Below are positions 1 to 39,363 of a stretch of DNA of 64,000 nucleotides, piece after piece. The notes under the pieces are model-generated. The model made no database searches, was not told where the DNA came from, and saw nothing but the letters and a program-made list of their open reading frames with translations. The stretch is from NCBI RefSeq assembly GCF_006636215.1, contig NZ_VIFM01000001.1, forward strand, positions 1 to 64,000. The letters are read 5' to 3'. Position numbers and translations under genes: made by a program. The stretch's first letter is position 1. Each line of letters starts with the position of its first letter. Source of the stretch: Myxococcus llanfairpwllgwyngyllgogerychwyrndrobwllllantysiliogogogochensis (GTDB taxonomy: Bacteria > Myxococcota > Myxococcia > Myxococcales > Myxococcaceae).

Positions 1-2
1 GG

Positions 3-31775
<31,773 letters not shown>

Positions 31776-31789
31776 TGTGATTCACACCA

Positions 31790-31812
31790 GGCCCGGGCCT
31801 CGAGCCCGGGCC
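31790..31812. terminator. Hairpin terminator between NRPS and convergent M56 gene
   Basis: A perfect 9-bp stem (GGCCCGGGC / GCCCGGGCC) with a 5-nt loop lies 14 bp after the NRPS stop. There is no clear T tract on the + side. It sits between convergent genes and may act both ways. Confidence 0.7.
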
Positions 31813-31834
31813 CATTCCCCTCAAGGGAGGTCCT

Positions 31835-33061
31835 TCAGCATCTATCGGGTCCATCGGGTGACCACAGCGCGTCGTCGGGTGACCAGGGAAGGCTGGGCGC
31901 AGACGGAACCGGGGCGGGATTGAGGCTCGGTGCGGCAGGCGGGGCGGAAGGGATGGGAGCCGCCGACACCTTCGTGGCGACGACAGCCGGAGTCGCGACC
32001 TCTGGCGCGGCCGAGTCCGAGCGAGCCCGCGGCGACGCTGTCTGCTCGCGTGCGACCAGTTGGACCGGCAAGAGGACCGCGAGGCCAAGGAGTAGCAGCG
32101 CCACTCGCAACGAAGTACGGCGTCGCGGAGTGGAGACATCGACGTGTTCCAGCATGGACAACCTCCTGTGCAGCGTGTGGATGTGAGTTGAGGCACCGAG
32201 CACAGCGGCGGTGCCGTGGGTGCGGGTGACGCCAAAGGTGAGGAGGAGCTGGCCATAATCACCGGGCGCGGCCCCCGTGAGGCGGAGGGCTTCGGCGTCA
32301 CAGGCCTCCTCTCGTGCCAGCGCATACTCCTGGGCTGTCTTGCGTACGAGCGGGTGGAAGAAGAGGACGCTCTCCGCGAGTGCCGGAACCCAGCCAAACC
32401 ACAGGTCGCGGCGCTGGAAATGGGCCAACTCATGAGCCAATGCCATCCGCACTGCTTCCAGGTCCAGGCACCGGACCGCCTGCGCGGGCAGAACAATCAC
32501 CGGGGAGATCAGCCCCGTGGCCAGAGGGCTCGCCATCTCATCGGACATCAGGAGACAGGGCACTCGGCGCAGTCCCGCGGCGGAGGCGAGCTCGCTGATG
32601 GCCTTCTCGATGTCCGGTTGGCGAAGGGGCATCGCGCGAAGGCGCAGGCGACGCATGCGACTCCAGGCTCGCACATGCCCCTTGAGCTGCCAGGCGATTC
32701 CCAATCCCCACGCAACGAGCAGCACCGCCGCGCCCCCATGTCGCCAGGGCACTCCATCGCCCATGAGAGCCATGGTGTCCGGAGTGGCCACGTTCTCCTC
32801 CGGCCCCATCGACTCCACTCGTCCCGGAATCAGCGTGGGCAGAAGAGGAAGCTGCACCGGGCTCAACGCCCCCAGGGACAGCACGAACTTGAGGGAAACC
32901 AGCCACCACAGTCCCGCGCGCAGGGCGGAGGGCATGCGCGGCACTGCGTGGGACAGCCCCCAGACCAGCGCGGCCCACGGCGCACCCTGCCAGGAAGCCC
33001 GCCACAGACACTCCAGTGTGGAAAACCCCCAGCTGAAGTCCGTCAGCCATTCAGCACCCAT
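31835..33061 (-). CDS. BlaR1/MecR1-like M56 family membrane metalloprotease
   Basis: 408 residues. Hydrophobic segments occur near residues 24-45, 50-70 and 108-125, followed by a cytosolic zinc-protease region with HELAHFQRRD and the downstream Glu motif REEACDAEAL typical of M56 proteases. Another hydrophobic helix follows (VALLLLGLAVLLPV), then a Pro/Ala/Ser-rich tail. There is no penicillin-binding sensor domain like that of BlaR1, so what it senses is unknown. In the family such proteases inactivate a BlaI/MecI repressor encoded just upstream; here that position holds only a damaged remnant whose out-of-frame end overlaps this ATG. Operators at 33187-33231 would control the unit. Family assignment is firm; partner and signal are inference. 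Confidence 0.88.
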   Translation of the reverse strand: MGAEWLTDFSWGFSTLECLWRASWQGAPWAALVWGLSHAVPRMPSALRAGLWWLVSLKFVLSLGALSPVQLPLLPTLIPGRVESMGPEENVATPDTMALMGDGVPWRHGGAAVLLVAWGLGIAWQLKGHVRAWSRMRRLRLRAMPLRQPDIEKAISELASAAGLRRVPCLLMSDEMASPLATGLISPVIVLPAQAVRCLDLEAVRMALAHELAHFQRRDLWFGWVPALAESVLFFHPLVRKTAQEYALAREEACDAEALRLTGAAPGDYGQLLLTFGVTRTHGTAAVLGASTHIHTLHRRLSMLEHVDVSTPRRRTSLRVALLLLGLAVLLPVQLVAREQTASPRARSDSAAPEVATPAVVATKVSAAPIPSAPPAAPSLNPAPVPSAPSLPWSPDDALWSPDGPDRC

Positions 33062-33186
33062 GGGCGCACTCCTTCCCCTGCTTCCGAGAGTTCAGCCGGG
33101 CCACGACGTCCTGGAGCTTCCGAGAACCGGGTGAGGTGCCCCTTCGTCCGCAGCCACTCCATCACCCGCTCTCCCACGGTCGCCAT
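33043..33186 (-). pseudogene. Truncated, frameshifted BlaI/MecI-like repressor remnant
   Basis: From an ATG directly abutting an operator, the minus strand reads ATVGERVMEWLRTKGHLTR, which resembles the winged-helix part of BlaI repressors (AYTTV..V..RL..KG.LTR). The first part of the HTH is absent. A few codons later the sensible reading moves to another frame, GSRKLQDVVARLNSRKQ, whose stop overlaps the M56 start in an ATG..TGA fashion expected of a coupled blaI-blaR pair. Taken together it looks like a repressor that lost its N-terminus and suffered a frameshift. The similarity is by eye only and the segment is short. Confidence 0.4.
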
Positions 33187-33202
33187 GACTACATCTGTAG
33201 TC
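33187..33202. promoter_or_regulatory. BlaI/MecI-like operator, proximal
   Basis: GACTACATCTGTAGTC is a 7+7 bp dyad of the TACANNTGTA type bound by BlaI, MecI and CopY repressors. It touches the ATG of the repressor remnant. Confidence 0.65.
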
Positions 33203-33215
33203 AGAACGTACGCGT

Positions 33216-33231
33216 GACTACAGCCGTAGTC
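33216..33231. promoter_or_regulatory. BlaI/MecI-like operator, distal
   Basis: GACTACAGCCGTAGTC repeats the same outer half-sites with one inner deviation; its centre is 29 bp from that of the proximal operator, about three helical turns. Confidence 0.6.
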
Positions 33232-33691
33232 AAGTCATCTCCGGAGCCGAGCTGCTTGCGCGACTGAACTCCTCCCAGCGCCACCTCGCCCTTGTCAGTC
33301 CATTCAGAATGCCCCTTGCGGTGCGCAAGCGAATCAACGCGATGGTCGCGGTATCGCGCATCGAGGAACTCAACAGAGTGGAATCGACTCACGCAGATGG
33401 CGAGCCGCTCTCATCGCCTGAAACGTTTGCTGACCCGGCGCTCCTGAACTCCATCGTCGTGGCTCGAGTGTTCGGGGAAAACCCTACCAACGCCCATGCT
33501 TCAACGTTCTTGCCTGACTTGAATCGCTCCAAAGATTGACATGGCGAAATCGCCGCTCCCAAGGTTGGCCTGTCGCCGACGCTGGCGACCCGGAGCGCCT
33601 GCTGGTGTGAGCGAGCGCAATGGCTCTCACAGGCAGACGCGCATCGCCGTCCATTGCGTCGTTCGCGACGCTCAATGCCGAGGAGCCATCC
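33232..33691. other. Intergenic stretch without a convincing gene
   Basis: Short frames exist on both strands (for example 33201-33392 minus and 33309-33539 plus) but none resembles a family I know, and local GC is lower than in the flanking genes. Small dyads (GTCGCC / GGCGAC near 33571-33589) precede the next gene. It could hold decayed sequence; I see no insertion-sequence ends. Confidence 0.4.
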
Positions 33692-35290
33692 ATGTCGAAA
33701 CCAAGCCAGTCAGCGCCACCCCTCTCCCGCCGCCTGTTGCCAGCACTCGCCGCCCTCGCCCTGGCCGTCGCCGCACCGGACGCCAGCGCGGCCTCCGCGG
33801 TCTACGGCGGTGGCCCGTTCTACTCCGGCGGCACCGCGGTGATGGACGACCTGCGCGCCTCGGGCTTCACCACCATCATCCTGTGGAGCTTCCACATCGA
33901 GGACAACGGCGACCTCGTCTACAACGACATCCCCGTGGTCAGGAACGGCGCCTACATGGGTGATGCCGCGTGGCCGACGCGCCTGGCAACGCTCAAGACC
34001 GCGCCGACCTCGGTGAATCGCATCGAGGTTTCCATCGGTGCCTGGAGCGTTCCGGACTTCGAGCGCATGGCCAGACTGGTCAATGGCACCGCCGCCGGCT
34101 GCGGCACCACCCTCGTCTGCGGCACCGGCAGCAACAGCATCCTGTACAGGAACTTCCAGGCGCTGAAGGCCGCCACCGGCGCCGACGCGGTGAACTTCGA
34201 CGACGAGAGCGCCTACGCCCTGGCTCCAACGACGACCTTCGGACAGATGCTCATCGGCCAGGGTTACAAAATCACCTTCGCGCCGTACACCCAGCAGACG
34301 TTCTGGCGGAGCCTCAAGGACAACCTGGGCAGTGCCGTCGATAGAATCTACCTTCAGGTGTACGACGGCGGCGCCGGCAACAACCCGGCGAGCTGGAACA
34401 CCGCGATGGGCATGACGGTCGACCCGGGCCTGTGGTCCAGGCATGGCACTGGCTGCACTTCGGGCGACAGCCCGGCCTCGGTGCAGAGCCGGATGAGCGG
34501 CTGGAAGACCAGCGCTGGCATTCGCGGCGGCTTCATGTGGTTGTACGACGACATCCAGCGGTGCTCCGCGCAGGGCACGAGCGCGCAGTACGCGGCGGCC
34601 ATCAACACCGCGGTCAGCGGCAACACCCCGCCGGTGGCGAACTTCGGCGTCACCGTCAGCAGCCTCACCGCGACCTTCAGCGACTCGTCTACCGACGCCG
34701 ACGGCACCATCACCTCGCGCAGTTGGAACTTCGGCGACGGCGGCACCTCCACCGCGACGAACCCCTCGCGCACCTATGCGAGTGCCGGCAACTACAACGT
34801 CACCCTCACCGTCACCGACAACGGCGGCGCGAGTAATACCAAGAGCCAGACGGTCTCGGTCGGCGCGGGCGTCGCCAATCTGGCGCTGAACAAGCCCACC
34901 ACCAGCTCGGCCGCCTGCAACAGCAACGAGTCCGCGGCCAAGGCGGTCAACGGCAGCGTCTCGGGCGGCACCACCGACAAGTTCTGCTCGCTGGTCTCGC
35001 CGGCGTGGATGCAGGTGGACCTGGGCTCGGCGCAGACGGTCAGCAGCTTCACCCTCAAGCACGCGGGGGCCGGGGGTGAGAACACGAGCTGGAACACCCA
35101 GGCGTTCACCATCCAGACGTCGAGCAATGGGACCACCTGGAGCACGCCTGTCACGGTGAGCACCAACACCGCCAGCAGCTCCACGCACGCCATCACCTCG
35201 ACGTCGGCGCGCTACATCAAGCTCAACGTGACGACGCCCACCCAGAATGGAGACCCGGCGACGCGAATCTACGAGTTCGAGGTTCGCTAA
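33692..35290 (+). CDS. Secreted GH18-like hydrolase with PKD and F5/8-type C (discoidin) domains
   Basis: 532 residues from ATG 33692, chosen because GAGGAG lies 6-7 nt upstream; the longer frame has no better start. Signal peptide: RR, a hydrophobic core (LLPALAALALAVAAP) and an ASA-A cleavage site near residue 34. Residues 37-305 look like a TIM-barrel lectin or hydrolase module with ADAVNFDDES near 165-174, reminiscent of the GH18 DxxDxDxE strand, though the match is imperfect. Residues about 311-393 form a PKD domain (WNFGDGG, YNVTLTVTDNGG). Residues about 394-532 are an F5/8C/CBM32-like carbohydrate-binding domain (NLALNKPTTSS, MQVDLGSAQTV, ARYIKLNV). Probably secreted to bind and attack polysaccharide, in keeping with a predatory lifestyle. 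Catalytic activity is not certain. Confidence 0.8.
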   Translation: MSKPSQSAPPLSRRLLPALAALALAVAAPDASAASAVYGGGPFYSGGTAVMDDLRASGFTTIILWSFHIEDNGDLVYNDIPVVRNGAYMGDAAWPTRLATLKTAPTSVNRIEVSIGAWSVPDFERMARLVNGTAAGCGTTLVCGTGSNSILYRNFQALKAATGADAVNFDDESAYALAPTTTFGQMLIGQGYKITFAPYTQQTFWRSLKDNLGSAVDRIYLQVYDGGAGNNPASWNTAMGMTVDPGLWSRHGTGCTSGDSPASVQSRMSGWKTSAGIRGGFMWLYDDIQRCSAQGTSAQYAAAINTAVSGNTPPVANFGVTVSSLTATFSDSSTDADGTITSRSWNFGDGGTSTATNPSRTYASAGNYNVTLTVTDNGGASNTKSQTVSVGAGVANLALNKPTTSSAACNSNESAAKAVNGSVSGGTTDKFCSLVSPAWMQVDLGSAQTVSSFTLKHAGAGGENTSWNTQAFTIQTSSNGTTWSTPVTVSTNTASSSTHAITSTSARYIKLNVTTPTQNGDPATRIYEFEVR

Positions 35291-35308
35291 GCTCTCGAAG
35301 ACGAAGCC

Positions 35309-35333
35309 GACCCGCGACGCACCGTCGCGGGTC
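35309..35333 (+). terminator. Intrinsic terminator after the secreted hydrolase
   Basis: 10-bp perfect stem (GACCCGCGAC / GTCGCGGGTC) with a 5-nt loop 18 bp after the stop, followed by a short T-containing stretch that merges into the next promoter. Confidence 0.75.
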
Positions 35334-35365
35334 TTGACCTTGACACTGGTGTCAGGGGCTAGCGT
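35334..35365 (+). promoter_or_regulatory. MerR-type promoter with long spacer and central dyad
   Basis: A -35 box TTGACC (35334-35339) and a -10-like CTAGCG/TAGCGT (35359-35365) are separated by 19-20 bp. The dyad TGACAC / GTGTCA with 2-nt centre (35341-35354) sits between them. This is the arrangement that MerR regulators untwist to activate transcription. Confidence 0.7.
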
Positions 35366-35384
35366 TCGTTTCCAAGAGAGCCGG

Positions 35385-35741
35385 ATGAACATCGGAGAAC
35401 TCGCCAGGCGCACGGGCTGCAGTGCGCGCTCCATCCGTCACTATGAGAAGACGGGGCTCCTCAGGTCGAATCGACGCGCGAATGGCTACCGGGATTTCGA
35501 TGGGGAGTCGGTGCCCCGGGTGATGCAGGTGGCCCACCTCATCCGGCTGGGCTTCTCCCTGGGGGACATCGCCACCTTTCCCCCCTGCATGCTCCGCGAC
35601 GTCACGCATGCCATCTGCCCGCAGGCGCTCGCGCTCCACCGCAAGCGGCTGGCGGAGTTCGACCAGCAGCTCCTGGAGCTCGCGGGCCGTCGAGACCGGC
35701 TCGCTCGCGCGCTGGGCGCGAATGCCCGCTCCACCAAATAA
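35385..35741 (+). CDS. MerR family transcriptional regulator
   Basis: 118 residues from ATG 35385. The N-terminus MNIGELARRTGCSARSIRHY is a textbook MerR helix-turn-helix, followed by YEKTGLL, the wing (RRANGYRDF) and a C-terminal coiled coil. One cysteine pair-like region (PPCML and ICPQ) could be a sensor site. The promoter immediately upstream has MerR architecture, so autoregulation is likely. The downstream hydrolase gene starts 7 nt after the stop and is probably the co-transcribed target. The inducer is unknown. Confidence 0.9.
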   Translation: MNIGELARRTGCSARSIRHYEKTGLLRSNRRANGYRDFDGESVPRVMQVAHLIRLGFSLGDIATFPPCMLRDVTHAICPQALALHRKRLAEFDQQLLELAGRRDRLARALGANARSTK

Positions 35742-35748
35742 GGACCTC

Positions 35749-36684
35749 ATGAATCGTCGCGACCTGATGAAGACCGCCCTCCTGGGCGCGGGCATGCTCC
35801 CGATGCAAGGTGCCCTCGCCGCCGCGTCCGAGCGGGGCAAGCAACCCCGTCGCTCGTTCCTCCTGGTGCATGGCGCCTGGCACAACGCCCTCCACTGGGC
35901 GCGCCTCACGGAGGCACTCTCCGCGCGAGGCCACCAGGTGGTGGCCATCAACCTGCCTGGACACGGCCTCAATGCGCGGTTTCCCTCGGCCTACGTGACG
36001 GGTGATGCGGCAAAGCTCCTCGAGGAGCGCTCACCGCAGGCGGACCTCACCTTGGAGGACTGCGCCGTCGCCGTGGTCACCGCGCTGGAGAAGCTGCGAC
36101 AGGGGGCGGGCGGGACGAAGCCCGTCCTCGTGGGCCACAGCGTGGGCGGCGCCGTCATCACGCGGGCGGGAGAGCTGGCGCCACAGCACATCGGCCGGCT
36201 CGTCTACCTGAGCGCGTACTGCCCCCTGCGACTGGGAAGCCCCAGTGGCTACAACGAACTGCCCGAGGCGCGCACCGGCTACGGGGAGACACTGTTCCTC
36301 GGGGACCCGGGGAAGCTGGGCGCGGTGCGCATCAACCCTCGCGGAGGCACGGACTACCTGGAGGCCCTTCGCGAGGCGTACTACCAGGATGTGCCCCTGG
36401 CGGACTTCCTGCCCTTCGCGCTCTCCCTGACGCCGGACCTCCCCTTGTCGCTCTGGACCGCCAAGGTGGGAGCCACCCCGGCGCGCTGGGGCCGGATTCC
36501 TCGCAGCTATCTTCGCTGCACCCAGGACCGCGCACTGGCACCGGCGCTCCAGGCGTTGATGATTCGCGAGGCCAACGCCTTCACGCCCGGCAATGCCTTC
36601 ACCGTCGAGTCATTGGAGGCCTCGCACTCGCCATTCGCGTCGCAGCCCGAGGCGCTCGCCGCGCTCCTGGACGGTCTGCGCTGA
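35749..36684 (+). CDS. Tat-exported alpha/beta hydrolase (SABP2/MES-like esterase family)
   Basis: 311 residues from ATG 35749, with AAGGA 5-9 nt upstream. The N-terminus NRRDLMK plus a hydrophobic stretch and an Ala-rich cleavage region form a twin-arginine signal. The mature part has the oxyanion strand VHGAWHN, nucleophile GHSVGG (Ser131), and a C-terminal SHSPF with likely catalytic His293, as in methylesterase/hydroxynitrile-lyase-like hydrolases. The gene follows a MerR regulator with 7 nt between them, implying one operon in which a chemical signal induces an exported esterase or detoxifying hydrolase. The substrate cannot be read from sequence. Confidence 0.85.
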   Translation: MNRRDLMKTALLGAGMLPMQGALAAASERGKQPRRSFLLVHGAWHNALHWARLTEALSARGHQVVAINLPGHGLNARFPSAYVTGDAAKLLEERSPQADLTLEDCAVAVVTALEKLRQGAGGTKPVLVGHSVGGAVITRAGELAPQHIGRLVYLSAYCPLRLGSPSGYNELPEARTGYGETLFLGDPGKLGAVRINPRGGTDYLEALREAYYQDVPLADFLPFALSLTPDLPLSLWTAKVGATPARWGRIPRSYLRCTQDRALAPALQALMIREANAFTPGNAFTVESLEASHSPFASQPEALAALLDGLR

Positions 36685-36790
36685 GCTGAGCTGAAGTGAA
36701 GGTTGCCCTCGGCAGCCTGGGCCGCGAGGCTTATCCTCCAGTCGTTGGAATGACGTGCGTCAAAGCCACCGAGGTCCAGGAGGGAGCACA

Positions 36791-37345
36791 ATGGCCGGCA
36801 AGACACCCCGGAAGTCGGCGAAGGTCGCCAAGAAGACCGCCGCCAAAGCCAGCAAGCCCAAGCCCACGAAGGCCCCGGCGAAGAAATCACCGGCGCGCCG
36901 TGCGGCGCCCAAAGCCACCCCGGCCCCGCGCAAGAGCGCCAAGGAGCCTCGCCTCCTCTCCGGCGGCAATCCTCAAATCGCGAAGGGCTACGGCGACGCC
37001 CCCGTGCAGGCCTACATCGCGGCCATGCCGGGGTGGAAACGCGACGTCGGGCACCGCCTCGACGCGCTCATCTCGCGCACCGTCCCCGGCGTGAGTAAGG
37101 CAGTCAAATGGAACTCGCCGATGTACGGAGTCGAAGACCAGGGCTGGTTCCTCGGCGTCCATTGCTTCGCGAAGTACGTCAAGGTGGCTTTCTTCCGCGG
37201 CACCTCGCTGCGTCCTCTCCCCCCGGGCGAATCCAAGAGCCAGGACACGCGCTACCTCGACATCCGAGAGGACACTCCGCTCGACGAAGCTCAGTTCGCC
37301 AGGTGGGTGAAGCAAGCCAGCAAATTGCCTGGCGAACGGATGTGA
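36791..37345 (+). CDS. DUF1801 domain protein with Lys/Ala/Pro-rich N-terminal tail
   Basis: 184 residues from ATG 36791, with AGGAGGG about 7 nt upstream. The first about 55 residues are a basic, histone H1-like tail made of short KxxAKK/PAKK units. The rest is a DUF1801 (YdhG-like) fold: KWNSPMYG, FLGVHCFAKYVKVAFFRG, YLDIRED and a C-terminal helix. DUF1801 function is unknown; the basic tail suggests nucleic-acid or polyanion binding. It converges on a second DUF1801 gene whose similar tail is at the other end. Confidence 0.85.
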   Translation: MAGKTPRKSAKVAKKTAAKASKPKPTKAPAKKSPARRAAPKATPAPRKSAKEPRLLSGGNPQIAKGYGDAPVQAYIAAMPGWKRDVGHRLDALISRTVPGVSKAVKWNSPMYGVEDQGWFLGVHCFAKYVKVAFFRGTSLRPLPPGESKSQDTRYLDIREDTPLDEAQFARWVKQASKLPGERM

Positions 37346-37379
37346 GCGGCCACCCGCGCCGCTCCTGAAATCAGCGCGA

Positions 37380-37410
37380 ACGCCGCCGCCTCTTTCATCA
37401 GCGGCGGCGT
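37380..37410. terminator. Hairpin between the two convergent DUF1801 genes
   Basis: 10-bp perfect stem (ACGCCGCCGC / GCGGCGGCGT) with an 11-nt loop, between convergent stops; no strong T tract. Confidence 0.6.
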
Positions 37411-37489
37411 GTCCGACCTCATCCGCTCAGCCTCTTCTCCAGACCCGAAATGAGGCGCCCCGTGCGGAACCACGCAGGGGCGGAATCAC

Positions 37490-38041
37490 TCAGGACTTCG
37501 CCTTCTTCGAGGGCCTGGCCTTCACCGCCGGCTTCGCCTTCGAGGGTTTGGCCTTCACCACCGCCTTCGCCTTCGAGGGCTTCGCCTTCACTACCGGCTT
37601 CGCCTTCGCGGGACTGGCCTTCGCCACTGGCTTCGCCTTCGAAGGCTTCGCCTTGCCCTCGCTGTTGAGGTCGATCGCCTGGCGAATGAGCAGCTTGAAC
37701 GCGGCCGCATCCACCTTCTCTCCTTCGCGGATGTCGATGGCGCGGCGCGTATTCCCTTCGAGGCTCGAATTGAAGAGCCCGCCCGGGTCCATCAGGGAGG
37801 CGCCCTTGATGAAGGTCAGCTTCACGACCTCCTTGTAGGACTCGCCCGTGCAGATGATGCCGTCGTGCGACCAGACCGGAGTGCCCATCCACTTCCACTC
37901 CTCGACGACGTCCGGGTCCGCATCCTTGATGAGCTTGCGCATCCTGGCGAGGGTCTCCCCACGCCAGCCCCCAAGGTCGACGATTCTCTGCGAGATGAGC
38001 TCCGATGCCGACGGGCCTTCACTCGCGACGGGCTTTTTCAT
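37490..38041 (-). CDS. DUF1801 domain protein with Lys/Ala/Pro-rich C-terminal tail
   Basis: 183 residues. Residues about 15-125 are a DUF1801 fold (WKWMGTPVWSHDGIICTGE, VKLTFIKGASL, RRAIDIREGE). The last about 55 residues are repeats of KAKPSKAKP/VVKAKPSKA, a histone H1-like basic tail. The start at 38041 is supported by AGGAGGAG just upstream on the minus strand. It lies 25 nt downstream of the DoxX gene, so it is the fourth gene of the ArsR-led operon. The repetitive tail makes length variation between strains likely. Confidence 0.85.
   Translation of the reverse strand: MKKPVASEGPSASELISQRIVDLGGWRGETLARMRKLIKDADPDVVEEWKWMGTPVWSHDGIICTGESYKEVVKLTFIKGASLMDPGGLFNSSLEGNTRRAIDIREGEKVDAAAFKLLIRQAIDLNSEGKAKPSKAKPVAKASPAKAKPVVKAKPSKAKAVVKAKPSKAKPAVKARPSKKAKS
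37500..37660 (-). repeat. In-gene tandem repeat encoding AKP-rich tail
   Basis: Imperfect repeats built on TTCGCCTTCGAGGG and variants on the + strand, periods of 15-30 bp, encoding KAKPSKAKP units of the DUF1801 tail. Confidence 0.7.
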
Positions 38042-38066
38042 GGTCTCCTCCTAGAAGGTCCAGCGC

Positions 38067-38471
38067 TCAGGCGGTCGCCGGGCGGAGCCCAACGGACGGG
38101 GCCTGCAGGCGGCGCCAGAAGAAGTACGAGAGCCCCCAGAGTACTCCGGTGACCACCGCGTAGATCCACGACTCCGGGCCGTGTCCCATCGCGAGGTGGG
38201 CGATGAGCGCCGAGACGAGGGTGTAGGCGAAGCCCGCATAGGCCCACTCCTTGAGCCGCGCCGGCACCGGCGCGAGCAACAGCACCACGCCGAGCAACTT
38301 GGCCCACGCGAGCTCCTTGCGGAAGTAGTGAGGGAAGCCGAGCTGGGCGATCGCCTCCGCCACCTCCGGCATGCTCAGCTGCGCGTAGGCGGTGAAGCCC
38401 ATCTGCAGGCAGAGCAGCGCGGTGACGACCCAGAAGCCAATGACGATACCTTTTGAGCGGTGCATGTTCAT
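38067..38471 (-). CDS. DoxX-like integral membrane protein
   Basis: 134 residues from ATG 38471; a TTG six bases earlier is possible. Four hydrophobic helices are apparent (GIVIGFWVVTALLCLQMGF, LLGVVLLLAPV, AYTLVSALIAHLAMG, WIYAVVTGVLWGLSYFFW), the usual DoxX topology. The FRKELAWAKLLGV region is typical of the DoxX_2 group. The gene is 12 nt after the SRPBCC stop. DoxX proteins often travel with ArsR and SRPBCC genes; their activity is not well defined. Confidence 0.82.
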   Translation of the reverse strand: MNMHRSKGIVIGFWVVTALLCLQMGFTAYAQLSMPEVAEAIAQLGFPHYFRKELAWAKLLGVVLLLAPVPARLKEWAYAGFAYTLVSALIAHLAMGHGPESWIYAVVTGVLWGLSYFFWRRLQAPSVGLRPATA

Positions 38472-38483
38472 GTCCAACGGGGG

Positions 38484-39029
38484 TTAGAAGGAGGGAGCTT
38501 CAACGCCGAACTGCTTGGCGTACTCGACATGCAAGCGCTGCCAGCCGTCGAACCGCATGGCGTCAGGGCCGACGAGGCGTCCGATGGGCTGACCTGCGAG
38601 CAGCCGATCCATCACATCGAAGCAGATGTGCCATCCGGCGGCGCCCATGGCGATGAAGCCACGGTTGATGTTGTGCCAGAGCGTGAGCCGGGTGCCGGCG
38701 CCCTGCGGCTCCAATTCCCAGCGGAGGTCCTGTCCTCCCCAGCTGTATTCGAGCAGCCGGGGCTCGTCGGCCCGCTTGATCTGCGTCTCGGCGACCATCT
38801 GCGTCGGAGCGCCCACGGTCGACAGCTTCGCGGTGCCCAGGCTCCCGAGGTTCCGGTCAGAGTCGAACGGCGCCCATTCGCGCAGATGCTCGGGCTGGGT
38901 GATGGCCCGCCAGACCTTCTCGGGAGGATGGGAGAGGTCGCGCACGACCACGAGCGTCCACTTCTCTCCCTCTTTCTGAATCCTGGCACCAGAAGCGGCA
39001 CCCGGCATGTAGTGCTCACGGCTGCTCAT
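38484..39029 (-). CDS. SRPBCC (AHSA1-like) domain protein
   Basis: 181 residues. The START/Bet v1-like fold is marked by VVVRDLSHPPEKVWRAITQP near residues 27-46, EWAPFDSDRN, and the C-terminal WHICFDVMDRLL helix. Its start overlaps the end of the arsR frame by 14 nt, implying coupled translation. The pair ArsR plus SRPBCC is a common bacterial arrangement; a hydrophobic ligand or stress role is usually assumed but unproven. Confidence 0.87.
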   Translation of the reverse strand: MSSREHYMPGAASGARIQKEGEKWTLVVVRDLSHPPEKVWRAITQPEHLREWAPFDSDRNLGSLGTAKLSTVGAPTQMVAETQIKRADEPRLLEYSWGGQDLRWELEPQGAGTRLTLWHNINRGFIAMGAAGWHICFDVMDRLLAGQPIGRLVGPDAMRFDGWQRLHVEYAKQFGVEAPSF

Positions 39030-39363
39030 GTTTCTTCTTTCCTTTCACAGGAGGAACCTTGTCCATCTTGTCCAGGTGCTGCTCCAGCGCATCCAGGTGC
39101 TTCGACCAGAAGCGCCTGAAGGGAATCAGCCATTCGTCGAGTTCCATGAGCGGCTCCGGTCTCAGTCGATAGAGGCGACGCTGCGCTTCGATACGTGATT
39201 CCACGAACCCGGCGTCCCGCAGCACCCGCAGGTGCTTGGAGACGGACGGCTGCGACAATCGAAGCTCGCGCTCGATGTCGCCCACGGAGCGCTCCGATGA
39301 GAGCAGCAGGCTCAGGATGGCCCGTCTGTGCGGCTCCGCGATGATGGCGAACGATGATTCCAC
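39016..39363 (-). CDS. ArsR family transcriptional regulator, probably leaderless
   Basis: 115 residues if GTG 39363 is used (VESSFAIIAEPHRRAIL). The frame extends to a TTG at 39399, but that stretch contains the promoter and operator, so I prefer the later start. Winged helix: SVGDIERELRLSQPSVSKHLRVL recognition region, then RRLYRLRPEPL. No metal-binding CxC motif is seen, so it belongs with the non-metal, SdpR-like group that accompanies SRPBCC genes. It is expected to repress its own four-gene operon. Confidence 0.85.
   Translation of the reverse strand: MESSFAIIAEPHRRAILSLLLSSERSVGDIERELRLSQPSVSKHLRVLRDAGFVESRIEAQRRLYRLRPEPLMELDEWLIPFRRFWSKHLDALEQHLDKMDKVPPVKGKKKHEQP

Noticed and set aside
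31835-33061. M56 gene as part of the NRPS cluster (resistance)
   Set aside because: It is on the opposite strand behind a terminator and no beta-lactam feature is present in the NRPS; no positive evidence of a link.
33201-33539. Two short frames that might be an insertion-sequence fragment
   Set aside because: No transposase motif, inverted repeat ends or target duplication could be seen.
33710-35434. Minus-strand frame of about 570 codons opposite the secreted hydrolase
   Set aside because: Shadow of a gene with signal peptide, PKD and F5/8C domains on the + strand.
37500-37660. Possible CRISPR-like short repeats
   Set aside because: Repeats are imperfect, directly adjoining and in frame with a Lys-rich protein tail; no spacers.
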